DNA from: Priapulus caudatus
Taxonomy: Eukaryota > Priapulida > Priapulimorpha > Priapulimorphida > Priapulidae
Direction of reading: 5' to 3'
NCBI RefSeq assembly: GCF_000485595.1
Contig: NW_014577807.1
Span: forward strand, 18,607 to 63,549
Length of the DNA: 44,943 nucleotides
A program made the position numbers and the translations under genes. Below are positions 12,901 through 21,785 of the stretch, piece after piece. The number at the start of each line of letters is the position of its first letter. The stretch's first letter is position 1. The notes below the pieces were generated by a model. That model worked only from the letters and a program-made list of their open reading frames with translations, was not told the DNA's origin and ran no database searches.

Positions 12901-15900
12901 CGATACTTTAAACGTGCTCCCCGGCAGTTCCCGTGCGTTCAAACGAGAGTTTGAGGAGTGCCTTAGTGGAGCGTAGAGAGTGAGGGGGAAGTGCATGTAT
13001 GCGTGTGTGTGTATGTGTGAGAGTGCGCTTGTGTAGAGGAATTGAAAGCTGTATCTAAGGGTGTTAAGTGTGTAGAGCTAACAGCAATCTTACTCTGCCA
13101 GTGATCGACGAGCAGGTGGGGAAAAAATTTTAAAAATATTTCATGGAAATGCATATCTCCAGTGCAAGGCAGCTGAGAGAAGCTGAATTATTCAGATTGT
13201 GTTGAGAAGCTCTTTGGCAAACTGCTGTCCATAGTACGCGGATGTATGTTGCTGTAGCTGGGTGTGGATTCCTTTGGGGAACTGCCGGCGGAAGTGAAAA
13301 TTAGTGACGAGTGAATCTCACGTTTGGAGTGGCATCAAACTGTTTCCACGGCAACGGAGCAAGTGCTCTGCACATAATCTTTTTTTCAGTTGAAACTGTT
13401 TTAAACGATATTCATTGTGATCTGTATATTGTGTATGGATCACAGACACTGTAGATGTATATAGGCTAACGTTAAAGTGCCAAATGTGTATTAACAGTGT
13501 TTTCCAGTGTATAATTTTAGATGCTCTTCTCTTCTGATTATTCATCGTCTCCATGTCGTCCCGTCGCCTAGTTCCCCCCCGTAGTGCTGTCATAGAAACC
13601 GGTGATGCCAGAAACGGTCACATGCAGGTATAACGCCATGGCGTCACTTGCATGGTGATGTCTGCTGATTGCGCGGTGTTCCATGATAGTTCTACACAAA
13701 TGCTTAAAATTTTGATTTCCACCACATAGTTTTCGCCCGTCTGCTTCTCCACAATCTTAGATTTCCTTTTCCTAGTACCTATTCGTCCTATTAGCCTTAC
13801 TCCATCCGCTATCTTCTCTTATCCATAACCTTTCCTCCTGCACCCCCTCTTACTCTCTCCTTGTGTCATCGTACTGTGAGAAATGCTTGGCTATTGCTTC
13901 TTTTTTTTTATGCATGATAATTTTTTCTGACCTACTTTCAGAAAATGGTGTTGTGATTCTGCTAACTAACATATTTTGCTATTTGCAGTGTTTTCTGTAG
14001 TACACGTTTTTTTTCGCACTGTGTTTTCATTTTATTTTGCTAATTTTCGCAGCTCTGGCTTGCATTCTTGCTTTCATTTGTGTATAGTTTTTTCACGTGG
14101 AGCATGTCGAATAAGACGAACCTCTCCGTCACACGATACGTGCTTTTTTTTCTCGATGTTGTCGTCCCCCGAGCATATCTTGGCTAACTCTGACCGCTTT
14201 CGTTGCATGCTGAAATACACTTCGCGCGCATGCATGCCGTAGATTCATTCGTCCCACCTGCGAACCACCACCACCACCACCACCGCGTTCACGACGAGTC
14301 CTTTCACGCGCCACCGCACCCACCGTCGTCACCATCGTTCCCCGGCGTCTCGCCTTACCCCCCGCTGCCGCACCCGCTACGACCGGACGAGGGCTGCGCC
14401 AGCGCTGACGCGCCGTTCTTGTACTTGCAGTTCGGTATGTTTGAGACGCTGACGAGTGCGTTCATCGACGAGTTTCCCACGCAGCTGCGCGGCAAGAAGA
14501 TGCTGTTCACGGCGGCTCTCTGCATCGTCGAGTTTCTGCTCGGCATTCCCTGCATAATGAACGTAAGCATCACCCCTGTACATTCGCGCGCGCGCGTGTA
14601 CTCGTCGCACGTGCGCGCCTTAAGGTTGGGTTTACACTGCCAACTTGCGAATTGCCGAATTAGAACATGTTCTAATCTCCCAACTAGCTGCTATCGATCG
14701 GTTGGACGCGCAACTTTTGCGTTTACACTGTCGATTGTCAGTTGGGAAATTGCGAAGTTGGTTCAATTCAGCAATTCGCCAACACAAAGTTGGCAGTGTA
14801 AACCCAGCTTTAGACGTGTCGTAGACTGTGTTCTGCAGAGCATGTAGGTGGCATACGACAGTAAGAATTTGTGCTGTTTCGTCTCTGGAAAAGGCCTTAC
14901 TTCTTTTGAATTGTTTTGCGGTAAAATTCGAAACTAGAGTGCTCTCATTTACGTTATTCGTGCAAGGTAGTGGGTGTTTCCTGTGCAGTGACGGGGGATT
15001 TCATATGGTGGTTGTAGCGGTGTTATCGTGTTGCTGTTGTAACTTGCAAGGTTTCTGAAGAAGGAAAACGTGTGAGATGACTGACATATATATTTATATG
15101 TTGCAGGGAGGCATGTACATTGTACAGCTGATGGACTGGTATAGTGCGGCCTTCTCTCTGATGCTCATCTGCCTGTGCGAGTGCTGTGTAATCTCATGGA
15201 TATACGGTAGGCTATACCTTACAGAAATGCTCGCTGCTAAACGTAAAGCTAGTATGCTCATAATGTTGCAACGTAATAATGTGCCATGTCTTAGTTCTGT
15301 AAACACAATTAAGATCAAGTGTTTATTTTCATTGCCCAGCAGTTAAGTCGGGCTGTAGTTTTAAAAGAGTTCTTGCTTGCACTTGCAGTAAGAACTTGCC
15401 TGCCTGCTTGACCTTGATTCGAATCGTAAACCAGATCATTTATGGCAACAAACCAAACTCCATAATATAAGAGATAGCTCTATTCATTAATAAAGTCTGT
15501 CAGACTTGGTTATCAGAAAGTACATAGAGCCCGAGAGAAAATCGCTCCCGTGGCCTGATAAATTGAAATGTACACAAGTACGTACAGCGAGCGCTACATA
15601 TACACCGTGCATGCAGCAGCGGCTTAAGCTAGGTTTACACTGACGATTATATGCAGTGAAGTTGGCTTCTTTCTTCTTTCTACCAAGCTCTCTATATATA
15701 TATTCAAAGCTCTTGCGTTATCGACCGGGAGGCGGCAAAAACGTTTCAACATTTGATCCATAGCGTGCGCGTGGGGCGCCGCGGATACGCATTTTTAGCT
15801 CATCTGACGTAGTCAGATGCAGCTTGTAGAATCGCATGAGCGTGCGTCCGTGCGTCCGTCCGTCAACAGTTGGGCACAAATCTTAACCGCTTGACGTACG

Positions 15901-18900
15901 GTTACGATATTCGGGACGTAGGGGGGTAATCCGAAAACGAGTTGGGATGTTGAAGCTGGGGGTCAAAGGTCAAAGGTCAAGAGGTGTAAAAGAAGGGGGA
16001 ACATTCCTTCCTTAACTTAAGGTATAGGGCGAAAATGCAGAATTGCGGCACAAATCTAAACGGCTCGACCGAGGCTCGTGATAGTCGGTGTATAGCATCA
16101 TGGTAGGAAAAGCCATCACTGTGCCGNNNNNNNNNNNNNNNNNNNNNNNNNNNNNNNNNNNNNNNNNNNNNNNNNNNNNNNNNNNNNNNNNNNNNNNNNN
16201 NNNNNNNNNNNNNNNNNNNNNNNNNNNNNNNNNNNNNNNNNNNNNNNNNNNNNNNNNNNNNNNNNNNNNNNNNNNNNNNNNNNNNNNNNNNNNNNNNNNN
16301 NNNNNNNNNNNNNNNNNNNNNNNNNNNNNNNNNNNNNNNNNNNNNNNNNNNNNNNNNNNNNNNNNNNNNNNNNNNNNNNNNNNNNNNNNNNNNNNNNNNN
16401 NNNNNNNNNNNNNNNNNNNNNNNNNNNNNNNNNNNNNNNNNNNNNNNNNNNNNNNNNNNNNNNNNNNNNNNNNNNNNNNNNNNNNNNNNNNNNNNNNNNN
16501 NNNNNNNNNNNNNNNNNNNNNNNNNNNNNNNNNNNNNNAATTTGACTGCCGGGTTTGCTAGTAGAATCTATACATGCCTGGATGTATGAGGCTACAATGT
16601 CACAGTGAAATTTCCAAAGCTAAATTTTGTTGGAGAAGGTTTATGCTCCTTAAATCGTATAATTTCTATGGCATTCTGTACTGTCAGTGTGTTACATGTA
16701 ACGTATGCCACTGCCAGTGCATGTGGTGGTGATATTACTCTGTAGTTTTTGCCTGCGTTAATTAGTTACAGGTGGCAGCTCTCTATTTTAGCCTGTAGGT
16801 TTGCGTAGGTAAATGGATGAGTGCTTACCTATTCTGTCTTGCAAATAGTTGTTGCTACTACGTACGATGGGAGCTTCCATCTTTAATCTTAAGACACTTA
16901 AATGTACGCGCCATCTTGTGGCAACTTTCATAACGATCCCAACGAACATTCCTTTGAGAAGGTTCCTGATACCATCCCTGTGCCTTCCACTGTTTCAGCG
17001 TGTATCTGAACACATTTGGGACTAACAGGGTTTACTAGAATCCCACCACTCCACACAGAGTCACCGCAGTAGACGTTAGATGAGCGCTGTCGCTCCGCGG
17101 CACTTGTTGAATGTATTACATGCCGCCAGGGTGGCGCCTAAAGCAAAAATGTGCTCTCCCCCTAGGGTGGAGGGACACACCCCTGATTGCTATTGTCTGA
17201 TTGGCCACTTGGCAAAAAAATGTCCAACTCACCTGCTTTGAGTTGGGGAAATTAGAACATGTTCTAATCTTCCGACTCGCTGCTATCGATCGGTTGGACG
17301 TGCGACTTGTGTGTTTACACTGGCGATTGTCAGTTGCCAAACTGCCAAGTTCGTACAATTCGGCAACTCAAAATCGTCAGTGTAAACCCAGATTATGTAT
17401 CCGCTTCAGCTGGCGCTGGCTAGATCTACCTGCTGACGCATAATAAAATACAATTGATAATAAAAGTTATACAACAGAGTTTAGAACTAGAAACTGTAGA
17501 CACTTTCATTCATATTTAAATTTAACTTAACAATAATACCAGCTGAATCCAGCTCTTGCCTTGTATTAATCTGCAATGATGTGGTTACAATTGTATTCAT
17601 ACATTGTCTGTTGAAACTATAAATGATAGTCAATGATAAACTATGCTGACACTGTGACAGATGTGATGTGATGTCACAGACTCACAGGCACACATCTCTG
17701 TGAGACTGTGACAAATTAACCATGTACTTTCTTATTTTGAGACTGAAAAAAGAAACATACAACTGCACAGTGGTATTTTTATATAAAAAATTAATTTGCA
17801 TCCAAACGAAAAGATAACGTGGTTCATTCTGTATGTTTATTACAGAGTAACAAAACAATAAGCAATCTACAAGTAGTGACTAGTGAAGCATGTGTACATG
17901 TAGAGAGATAAGAGTGAGAAGGGGAGTGGTGGACAGAATGGTAGTATGGTACTATGATAGAACTTAGAAGATGGAAGAGGTCAGAGGTGTCGGAGTCTCT
18001 GAGGCGGCATTGTGAATGCGAATGGATTCAAAGGATGTTTGGATCATGAGTTACAAGTGTGATTAGTGATATGTAGTAATGTAAATATAATTATAGGTAC
18101 ATGTATTAACAGAAAATTTGACACACTCATGGAATTAATAATACATACAATTTACATTGATTCCCCATCCCCACAAATAAAATAAGAGTACATTATATTA
18201 CGTATTTTTCGAAAATTTGAAACTATGAAAATGGCTCTGGTAAATTTTTGACAAGTCAGAAAAATGGCTCTGGTGAAACAAAAAGTATTTTTTACACTGT
18301 GTGCGTCTAACACAGCTCAAATTTTTCCATGGCTTGCTATACTGTGGTAGTGTCATCTAGTGGTACTTTTCATAAGTTATTGGGAGATAATTTGCGAAGT
18401 GTGCAGTGCCTTCCCATTGGCCATGCTAAATTATGCTATCGAGATCAAGAATCGCTGTCCTTCTTAATCTGCCTGTCTACCTATGACTGGTGAACTGGTT
18501 CCGCTGCAAGCCCTAGCTAAATGATGTGTTTTCGACTTGCAGGAGTAGACCGTTTCATCATGGACATCGAGTTCATGGTACGGAGGAAGCTGTGTTTGTG
18601 GTGGAAGATTACCTGGAAGTTTATCACACCACTGCTTGTCTTCGTAAGTATCTTAACCTCTCGTATAGCATGATAGTTACTACAGGCATAACTACAGGCG
18701 AGTCGGTTGAAGGTTGGTTCGTATAGAGAGTAGAACTGTTGTCGAAGTTGCGTATTCGTGCATTTTGTGCTATATTTTATCGAGCGTTCACGTACCTGGG
18801 CACAATGATGAGGTCAGCACTGCTTACAAGCAGGTGTGGATTATTAGCTTTCAGGGCTTCGCTGAGACGTGATTCTTACAGCAGTCGCAATAATCACCCA

Positions 18901-19857
18901 ATCGCCACAAGGATCCTTTCATCCCAACTGCTGCGTACTTATAATTGTATTTGTTTGTTCTCAGATACTGTTCGTGTTCAACCTTGTCATGCACGAACCG
19001 ATCACGTTCGATGGCTACAAGTACCCGGACTGGGCGATCGGCCTTGGCTGGGTCATGGCACTGGCGTCCATGATGCCAATCCTCATCATAGCAGTGTGGA
19101 CGCTTTATAATACGCCTGGAAGGAACCCGTGGGAGGTAATTAAGTTGCCCTCCCATCTACCAGTTACCCGCCTCCTATACCCACAGATTTTGCCGACTCG
19201 CCATCGATAATGTAAATGCTTTGAACATCTGATAGAATGTTAAAAAGTTTATCAGCTCGTCGACTTTTCAATAGTGTAAACCCAGCTTGTCTGGGACTCA
19301 CACCGGTGTGCACGTTTCAGCATCGTATTGTGACCTACGTATTGTGTCGTGACCCTGGTGTATCGTTACACCTCTACTCACACGGGGTGCGCGTGTTTTC
19401 AGCATCGTATCGTGACCTACGTATCGAGATACGTATCGTATCGTGACCCTAGTGTATCGTTACACCTTTAAACCCAGCTTGACCCTTATAGTGTACATGC
19501 ACCCAGCTTGACTCTTGACTCACACCGGTGCACTTGTTTCAGCATCGTATCGTAACCTACGTATTGTATCGTCACCAACGTATCATGACCCCAATGTATC
19601 GTTGCACCGCTACTCACACCGGTGCGCTCGTGTTTCAGCGGCTTGTGCGGTCGGTGCGGCCGACGCAGGACTGGGGGCCGGCGCTCGAGGTGCACCGCGT
19701 CGAGTACAAGCAGATCCTCTACGACAACAGCTTCAGCAACCAGAAGCCGTCGCCGCTGAGCGCCGAGCTGACGGGCGGCCCGACGCGCGGAGACGTCGAG
19801 AAGCGGGGCCTCCACGAGACGACGGCGCTCAGCAACGACTGCTCGCTGCCAGTGTGA
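811..19857 (+). CDS. SLC6-family Na+/Cl- dependent transporter (glycine-transporter-like), 5'-incomplete, 12 exons in window
   Basis: Plasma-membrane symporter of the neurotransmitter:sodium symporter family. Exons: 811-942, 3516-3789, 4330-4462, 4651-4785, 5165-5268, 8056-8180, 8493-8605, 14431-14562, 15107-15206, 18543-18643, 18965-19135, 19639-19857; all have GT-AG borders and compatible phases (1739 nt, about 579 codons). Seen: [10 protein letters not shown] at TM2, LGYGMVII at TM3, an EL2 Cys pair ([11 protein letters not shown]), SVGPAWGG in the TM6 unwound stretch followed by [20 protein letters not shown] in TM7 (Asn and Ser match the chloride ligands of SERT), GLDSQF in TM8 (the Asp-Ser of sodium site 2), and [10 protein letters not shown] in TM12. 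TM1, with the first sodium site, is upstream of the window. [13 protein letters not shown] and [11 protein letters not shown] favour the glycine-transporter branch, but substrate is inferred and another amino acid or amine is possible. The protein ends S-L-P-V, a possible class II PDZ ligand. Confidence 0.95.
943..3515 (+). other. SLC6 intron a-b
   Basis: Contains a CA/CG alternating tract at 1806-1842 and short open frames with no recognisable domain. I see no nested gene. Confidence 0.6.
3516..3789 (+). CDS. SLC6 exon b (TM3 and extracellular loop 2)
   Basis: It joins in phase to exon a (K-G-LGYGM). It encodes TM3 and the large second extracellular loop, with the conserved Cys-x8-Cys pair and two N-glycosylation sequons (NNS and NGS). 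Codon usage is strongly GC-biased compared with the AT-rich introns around it. Confidence 0.95.
3790..4329 (+). other. SLC6 intron b-c
   Basis: Holds a 37-bp direct repeat near its start (3818-3891). The remainder is featureless. Confidence 0.6.
3818..3891. repeat. 37-bp tandem duplication just inside the intron
   Basis: Two copies (3818-3854, 3855-3891) beginning gtgcgcgtgcag and containing cagacggaagcggt, 28 bp after the exon b donor. Confidence 0.8.
4330..4462 (+). CDS. SLC6 exon c (end of EL2, TM4)
   Basis: Encodes (T)[15 protein letters not shown] followed by TM4 ([16 protein letters not shown]) and KGVKSSGK. The KG-hK-ssGKVVY motif before TM5 is typical of SLC6. Confidence 0.95.
4651..4785 (+). 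CDS. SLC6 exon d (TM5)
   Basis: Encodes [20 protein letters not shown] and then [16 protein letters not shown] and ESLKSFK, the conserved TM5-EL3 stretch. Phase 0 at both ends. Confidence 0.95.
4786..5164 (+). other. SLC6 intron d-e
   Basis: Short GTGC and (TA)n microsatellites only. Confidence 0.6.
5165..5268 (+). CDS. SLC6 exon e (TM6)
   Basis: Encodes [20 protein letters not shown] and then [15 protein letters not shown]. This contains the unwound substrate-binding segment of TM6. It splices across a 2.8-kb intron inside the CYR|D codon. Confidence 0.95.
5867..6115. mobile_element. MITE with CTATGTCCCCCAGGGTA inverted ends and internal TTAGGG repeats
   Basis: 249 bp. Ends GCTCATAGGGTCTATGTCCC and its near reverse complement ...GACCCTCTCAGC. 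Flanked by an exact 9-bp direct repeat GCAAATACT (5858-5866, 6116-6124), a target-site duplication. The inside carries GGTTAGGGTTAGGGTTAGGG. Nonautonomous; a 9-bp duplication would suit a Mutator-like transposase, which is inference. Confidence 0.9.
6661..6793. repeat. 52-bp tandem repeat, about 2.4 copies
   Basis: Units begin ttggctagggtttcccaatc at 6668 and 6720, with a partial third at 6771. Confidence 0.85.
6793..6830. repeat. (TG)n microsatellite
   Basis: Alternating TG with one TA interruption. Confidence 0.9.
7211..7439. mobile_element. Second copy of the same MITE, inner part reversed
   Basis: 229 bp with the same terminal inverted repeats. The interior reads as the reverse complement of the first copy (CCCTAACCCTAACCCTAACC), so it inserted in the opposite direction. 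No clear target-site duplication. Confidence 0.88.
8056..8180 (+). CDS. SLC6 exon f (TM7)
   Basis: Encodes [20 protein letters not shown] and then [15 protein letters not shown] and ATVASQG. The Asn and Ser of INCGTS match the chloride-coordinating positions of TM7 in chloride-dependent members. Confidence 0.94.
8181..8492 (+). other. SLC6 intron f-g
   Basis: Nothing seen except the (CT)n tract that forms the acceptor polypyrimidine run. Confidence 0.6.
8493..8605 (+). CDS. SLC6 exon g (EL4, start of TM8)
   Basis: Encodes [20 protein letters not shown] and then [28 protein letters not shown] is the EL4 hallmark, and GLDS carries sodium-site-2 residues. The acceptor tract is a (CT)n run. Confidence 0.95.
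8876..8965. repeat. (GTGTGC)n minisatellite
   Basis: About twelve units of GTGTGC/GTGCGC; alternating purine-pyrimidine. It creates spurious RVRVRV and RTRTRT open frames. Confidence 0.9.
11096..11813. mobile_element. Nonautonomous DNA transposon with GGGGGTCGTTGTCAG ends
   Basis: Left end GGGGGTCGTTGTCAG, right end CTGACAACGGCCCCC. Inside each end an ACATCGTA / TACGATGTTTCTG motif is also inverted. 718 bp, no transposase frame. A related solo end lies at 36539-36570. Confidence 0.75.
14431..14562 (+). CDS. SLC6 exon h (TM8-TM9)
   Basis: Encodes [16 protein letters not shown] and then [18 protein letters not shown] and [14 protein letters not shown] and the LR-KK stretch before TM9 are conserved across the family. 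It follows a 5.8-kb intron. Confidence 0.95.
14563..15106 (+). other. SLC6 intron h-i
   Basis: Mostly occupied by the MITE at 14621-14812; the rest is featureless. Confidence 0.6.
14621..14812. mobile_element. MITE of the 'GGGTTTACACTG' family
   Basis: Ends GGTTGGGTTTACACTGCCAA and its near reverse complement TTGGCAGTGTAAACCCAGCT. Internal palindrome TTAGAACATGTTCTAA and tgctatcgatcggttggacg, shared with 17222-17396. TTA lies at both edges. Confidence 0.88.
15107..15206 (+). CDS. SLC6 exon i (TM10)
   Basis: Encodes [20 protein letters not shown] and then [21 protein letters not shown] is the TM10 signature. Confidence 0.95.
15623..15649. mobile_element. Solo end of a TTTACACTG element
   Basis: AAGCTAGGTTTACACTGACG-type end. 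It is the reverse complement of the right end at 17372-17396, so the two could bound one 1.77-kb element that spans the gap, or be independent remnants. Confidence 0.6.
15797..15985. repeat. Interspersed repeat with CGTCCGTCCGTC and AGGTCAAAGGTCA
   Basis: Begins tagctcatctgacgtagtca, runs through tgcgtccgtccgtcaacagt and ends in GGTCAAAGGTCAAAGGTCA. This resembles a repeat type seen widely in marine invertebrate introns; family name not assigned. Confidence 0.6.
16127..16538. other. Assembly gap (412 N)
   Basis: Run of undetermined bases. The open frame that seems to cross it is an artefact. Confidence 1.
17222..17396. mobile_element. TTTACACTG MITE, left end degraded
   Basis: Shares ttagaacatgttctaatct and tgctatcgatcggttggac with the copy at 14621 and ends GTCAGTGTAAACCCAG. 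The left terminal repeat is not recognisable. Confidence 0.75.
18543..18643 (+). CDS. SLC6 exon j (IL5, TM11)
   Basis: Encodes (G)[18 protein letters not shown] and then [15 protein letters not shown]. The W-K--W-F-TP motif of TM11 is present. The preceding 3.3-kb intron contains the assembly gap. Confidence 0.95.
18644..18964 (+). other. SLC6 intron j-k
   Basis: Nothing notable seen. Confidence 0.6.
18965..19135 (+). CDS. SLC6 exon k (TM11-TM12)
   Basis: Encodes [20 protein letters not shown] and then [20 protein letters not shown] and [24 protein letters not shown] is the TM12 signature. Confidence 0.95.
19290..19638. repeat. Degenerate tandem repeat carrying four copies of the terminal-exon acceptor
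   Basis: ACTCACACCGGTG...TGTTTCAG recurs, ending at 19320, 19402, 19542 and 19638. Only the last leads into the SLC6 exon; the other three are followed by catcgtat. TTTACACTG-type ends (GTGTAAACCCAGCTTG) are mixed in. Confidence 0.85.
19639..19857 (+). CDS. SLC6 terminal exon (cytoplasmic C-terminus)
   Basis: Encodes [20 protein letters not shown] and a Ser/Thr/Gly-rich tail ending NDCSLPV-stop. RPT-DWGPAL is the standard post-TM12 motif of glycine/GABA-type transporters. Its acceptor is the last of four near-copies of the same acceptor tract (see 19290-19638). Confidence 0.95.
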   Translation, partial: RLVRSVRPTQDWGPALEVHRVEYKQILYDNSFSNQKPSPLSAELTGGPTRGDVEKRGLHETTALSNDCSLPV

Positions 19858-20542
19858 GAGGCGACAACGGAGAGGGGAGAGCTCTACCGGTCTTCCCGTC
19901 CGACCCCGATCCTCCTCGGTGGGGGGTGGGGGGGGGGCTTCTCTGGGGGGCGGCGTTCCTACGCGGAGGGGAGCGAGGGTCTTTTTGTCCGATGCGCGTC
20001 GCTTCCCCGTGGGGGGACGCGTTTCTGCGCGGAGGGGAGGGAGAGTTCCCGTCTTATCCTCCTCACTCTCCGGGTGCTTGCGGGTGGAGCGGGGCGGGGG
20101 GAGAGTTGGTCGGAGGCCAGTATTAATGTATTCGCACGTGTGGTTTCCTGGAACACAGACTCTTGTAACGTTGGGCGCGTTAACAGCGGCCGAGTGGCAA
20201 GGCTGTATAGTGTACATGTGATTGTTTTGTAGGTTTGAGAGCACGTTCTCGGTGGCTCTCGTTCGTACTCCTTCTGTTGTCCAGCTCTATCTAGCTTTGT
20301 ATTCTTATTTATAGTCATTACCTTACATCTCGGCGGTACCTGTGGCTTGTGTTGCGGTAGCTGTCGACCAAGTTGCAAGCCTGTGCGGTAACGTGGCCCG
20401 TAGTTATCAGTGTGCAGGCGAGAAACTGGTTGCGGGGAGAGGTGTGCAACGTTCGCTTCACTTGTCTCAAGGTGTTGCTGAGCAGTCATTCTCTCTGAGT
20501 AGTCTTTAAACCTTAAAAAAAGGGTGGTTTACCGCTCACGAG

Positions 20543-20876
20543 GTTAAAGCTTGGCGCACATTGCCGAACATTTTCCCGAACAAATGTTTTTGTCTGGCAA
20601 TGTGAGGGTGGATAATTGCTGAGCGCACATTGCCGAACATTTTGCAGCGAACAATCTCGTGGCGCCGTCTAGTAGCTGTGTTGTAAAGAGTCACGTGATC
20701 GGCGCATGATTGGGCACAAAAATCATGTGACCACATATCGTGCTGCTATTGGTTACTACTTTACAAATGTTCCTAGAATTGTTCGACATTCAGCGCACAT
20801 TGACCGAACATTTCATGGAACATTGCTACGATAATGTTTTTGAGCAAAATGTTCGGCAATGTGCGCCGGGCTTAAC
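20543..20876. mobile_element. MITE with GCGCACATTGCCGAACATTTT inverted ends
   Basis: Left end TTAAAGCTTGGCGCAC..., right end ...GTGCGCCGGGCTTAA. Extra forward copies of the end motif at 20624 and 20791 suggest a composite or internally duplicated element. Confidence 0.85.
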
Positions 20877-21694
20877 TGATCGACTCGTCGAGCCTTATTA
20901 GGATTTTAGTCGTACCAAACAATGAATATAATATTTATATAGTTTTGCACCAGTGTGTTTGTACTCGTTGTACAGTTTAAGTTTTCAGACTCGAACAGGG
21001 CCTATAGTAGGTGTTGTTTCAATTAACATGTTCAGCCATCATGTTGTTTTTGATGTCGTCTGCATTTTTTTTTCCATTTCTTGCATGGGCATGTTTTCTA
21101 TTGTGGGTAGCAGTGAAGCTATGGAACATCTGTCTACATATCAGGAGTGCCACGCGGTTGTGTGTATCTGCTCTGCTCACTTGTGACTGCATGTCACACC
21201 TTTAGCAGATGCATTCCCCAGTCAGGGCAAATGTTGGTCCAATGTGTGTGGCTCAATATTTTCCCTTCCTAAACTGGTCTTTCGGGGTTACTTCTTTGCG
21301 CGCGTGCGTGTGTCTGTCTGGTATTTATTCGTAAGGCGAGAGACAGTCATACGGTGGTAATAACAAGGTGATCTGTCCACTGCATTCTCCAAACTTCGGA
21401 CAATTAAGTGTGCTGCCTACCTCCACTTCCTCGGCCGTATCACGTAGGTTGATGAGTACCTACTATGCCTTTATAATTTCATAGCTTGAGCGTTTGCAAT
21501 GCGATCCTTTCCTTTCCCAGAGTCGCTGCAAATCGGACAGCAGTTATCCTTATTAATTTTACAATTTTACCAGCAAATTTATTATTGGGGGGTACAGGGA
21601 ATCGCAGGGTATATGCGATTCGCCAATCTCAAAGTGTGGAGGAGGATGTAGCAGGTTTACGTGAAGGTATAGAGGGGTTTTAGAGTCTCTTCAG

Positions 21695-21785
21695 AGACGT
21701 GCTCTTAGAAAGACGTGCTCTTGAGAGACTTGCGCTTGAGAAACGTGCTCTTGAGAAACGTGCTCTTAGAGTCTCTTTAGAGTCG
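21695..21785. repeat. 18-bp tandem repeat, about five units
   Basis: Units of cgtgctcttgagaaa type. They would read LEKRAL if translated; no gene context. Flanked by inverted copies of agagtctctt-agag. Confidence 0.8.

Larger units (their letters stand above)
8606..14430 (+). other. SLC6 intron g-h, 5.8 kb
   Basis: Holds a GTGTGC hexamer tract (8876-8965), a 0.7-kb inverted-repeat element (11096-11813), CA/CG and GGTGTGGGTGTA microsatellites near 11851-11890 and 12044-12100, and a (CCA)n run at 14266-14284. Short open frames here have no recognisable domain. Confidence 0.6.
15207..18542 (+). other. SLC6 intron i-j, 3.3 kb including the assembly gap
   Basis: Contains a TTTACACTG element end (15623-15649), an interspersed repeat (15797-15985), 412 N, a second TTTACACTG MITE and AT-rich sequence. 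No coding sequence recognised; a missing exon within the gap is not needed, since the flanking exons join in phase. Confidence 0.65.

Noticed and set aside
16088-16561. Open frame of 157 codons
   Set aside because: It consists almost entirely of the N gap.
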